NCBI GenBank assembly: GCA_902524845.1
Contig: CABZEW010000004.1
Location: 1-64,000, forward strand
DNA length: 64,000 nt
Reading direction: 5' to 3'
Source: an uncultured Alphaproteobacteria bacterium
Lineage (GTDB): Bacteria; Pseudomonadota; Alphaproteobacteria; Rhodobacterales; Rhodobacteraceae
Shown: positions 63,493-64,000 of the stretch, one piece after another
Layout: every line of letters starts with the position of its first letter
Position numbering within the stretch: position 1 is the first letter of the stretch
Notes under the pieces: generated by a model
Database searches by the model: none
Told to the model about the DNA's origin: nothing
What the model saw: only the letters and a program-made list of their open reading frames with translations
Made by a program: the position numbers and the translations under genes

Positions 63493-64000
63493 AAGGCTTG
63501 AATCTTTACACCCTAAAATAATTGATCTTAAGTTAGACAGAGTAAAAAGACTTTTGCGACGACTAGGAAACCCTGAAAGATCATTAGCTCCCATAATCCA
63601 TGTCGCTGGCACAAATGGAAAAGGTTCGACTATTGCTATGATTAAAGCCGGATTACAAAGTAGTGGACTTAAAACACACGTCTATACCTCTCCACATTTG
63701 GTGCACTTCAATGAAAGAATAGAGATAGCAGGCAAAAGAATAAGTGAAGACAAATTAAAAAAAGTTCTCATTGAGTGCGAAAATATAAATAATTCTGAGC
63801 CAATAACATTTTTTGAAATGGTTACTTGTGCAGCTTTTCTTGCGTTTTCGAGGGAGACTGCTGACTATACGCTTTTGGAAGTTGGACTTGGCGGGGAGTT
63901 TGATGCTACAAATGTTGTTCAAAACCCAGTAGTCACGGTTATCACTCCAATATCCTTCGATCATAAGGAGTATTTAGGTAAAACAATAAAAAAGATTGCA
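63476..64000 (+). CDS. folC: Folylpolyglutamate / dihydrofolate synthase (3' end cut by window edge)
   Basis: 175 codons to the window edge, overlapping the accD end. ATG at 63476 is taken; an in-frame ATG at 63467 is equally possible. KRLESLHPKIIDLKLDRVKR, then the P-loop HVAGTNGKGSTIAMIKAGL near residue 42, TSPHLVHFNERI near residue 69, FFEMVTCAAFLAF and EVGLGGEFDATNV near residue 138. It adds glutamate to folates. The accD-folC order is typical of proteobacteria. Confidence 0.93.
   Translation, partial: MDEILKRLESLHPKIIDLKLDRVKRLLRRLGNPERSLAPIIHVAGTNGKGSTIAMIKAGLQSSGLKTHVYTSPHLVHFNERIEIAGKRISEDKLKKVLIECENINNSEPITFFEMVTCAAFLAFSRETADYTLLEVGLGGEFDATNVVQNPVVTVITPISFDHKEYLGKTIKKIA

Noticed and set aside
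1..64000. CRISPR arrays, rRNA genes, IS transposases, restriction or toxin-antitoxin systems
   Set aside because: I looked for regular repeats with spacers, rRNA-like blocks, DDE transposase motifs and paired small toxins, and found none that could be supported.

Overview
The window is a gene-dense, AT-rich chromosome segment from a free-living aerobic alphaproteobacterium. Evidence for this includes a complete bc1 complex operon preceded by trmL (trmL-petABC), the block dapB / rbfA-truB-rpsO-pnp, ubiG next to a prolyl iminopeptidase, accD-folC, an oxygen-dependent HemF and a ubiquinone pathway. These gene orders are familiar from Rhodobacterales. Together with the AT-rich composition, short gaps and convergent genes that overlap by a few bases, they suggest a streamlined marine lineage. 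That placement is inference, since no rRNA or marker phylogeny is possible from here.

Region 1 (1-11 kb) is metal handling and small metabolism. It holds a membrane hydroxylase fragment, a DUF4856 protein divergent from a 10-TM metal exporter with a perfect palindrome between them, a thioesterase/GST/cNMP-domain operon, a serine hydrolase with a DMT permease, and a class IV aminotransferase. It ends with a copper operon (DUF4396, cytochrome c, CopC, CopD) read from a MerR-type promoter with a 19-base spacer, divergent from cueR.

Region 2 (11-21 kb) is a chemosensory cluster. The genes in transcription order are a triple CheW-like protein, CheB, CheY, CheA, a small unknown, CheR and an MCP, with no ordinary CheW. 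Divergent from it is a tightly overlapping three-gene operon: two degenerate cyclic-nucleotide-binding-like proteins flanking an unknown acidic protein. This is the strongest candidate in the window for an undescribed system.

Region 3 (21-25.9 kb) is a zinc regulon: znuA divergent from zur-znuC-znuB and a CobW-type GTPase, with two Zur-like palindromes between. Region 4 (26-31 kb) is methylthioadenosine salvage: mtnP-apt and a fused class II aldolase/short-chain dehydrogenase, divergent from mtnA. The set would fit a DHAP-shunt version of MTA salvage in one compact locus.

Region 5 (30,854-37,943) is a roughly 7-kb integrative element in a tRNA-Lys(TTT) gene, bounded by a 49-bp direct repeat. 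It encodes a tyrosine integrase, an unknown protein, an AlpA-type regulator and a RepA/RecA-like ATPase, with iteron-like repeats after it. Its cargo is a large type V autotransporter. Its right end is a scar: arm-type repeats and a tRNA-Ser 3' half abut the 3' fragment of an AlbA_2 (Schlafen-type) gene. The island is therefore probably a mosaic of two tRNA-targeting elements.

Region 6 (38-64 kb) is mostly housekeeping: dapF, mtaB, a succinate-semialdehyde dehydrogenase, trmL, petABC, aroC, tlyA, hemF, cca, two NUDIX hydrolases, hslO, a lytic transglycosylase, dapB, rbfA-truB-rpsO-pnp, hemH, ubiG, pip, accD and the start of folC. Exceptions are an NDUFAF5-like protein that has lost its SAM-binding glycine motif, an unknown Rossmann-like protein after a MarR regulator, and a small lipoprotein.
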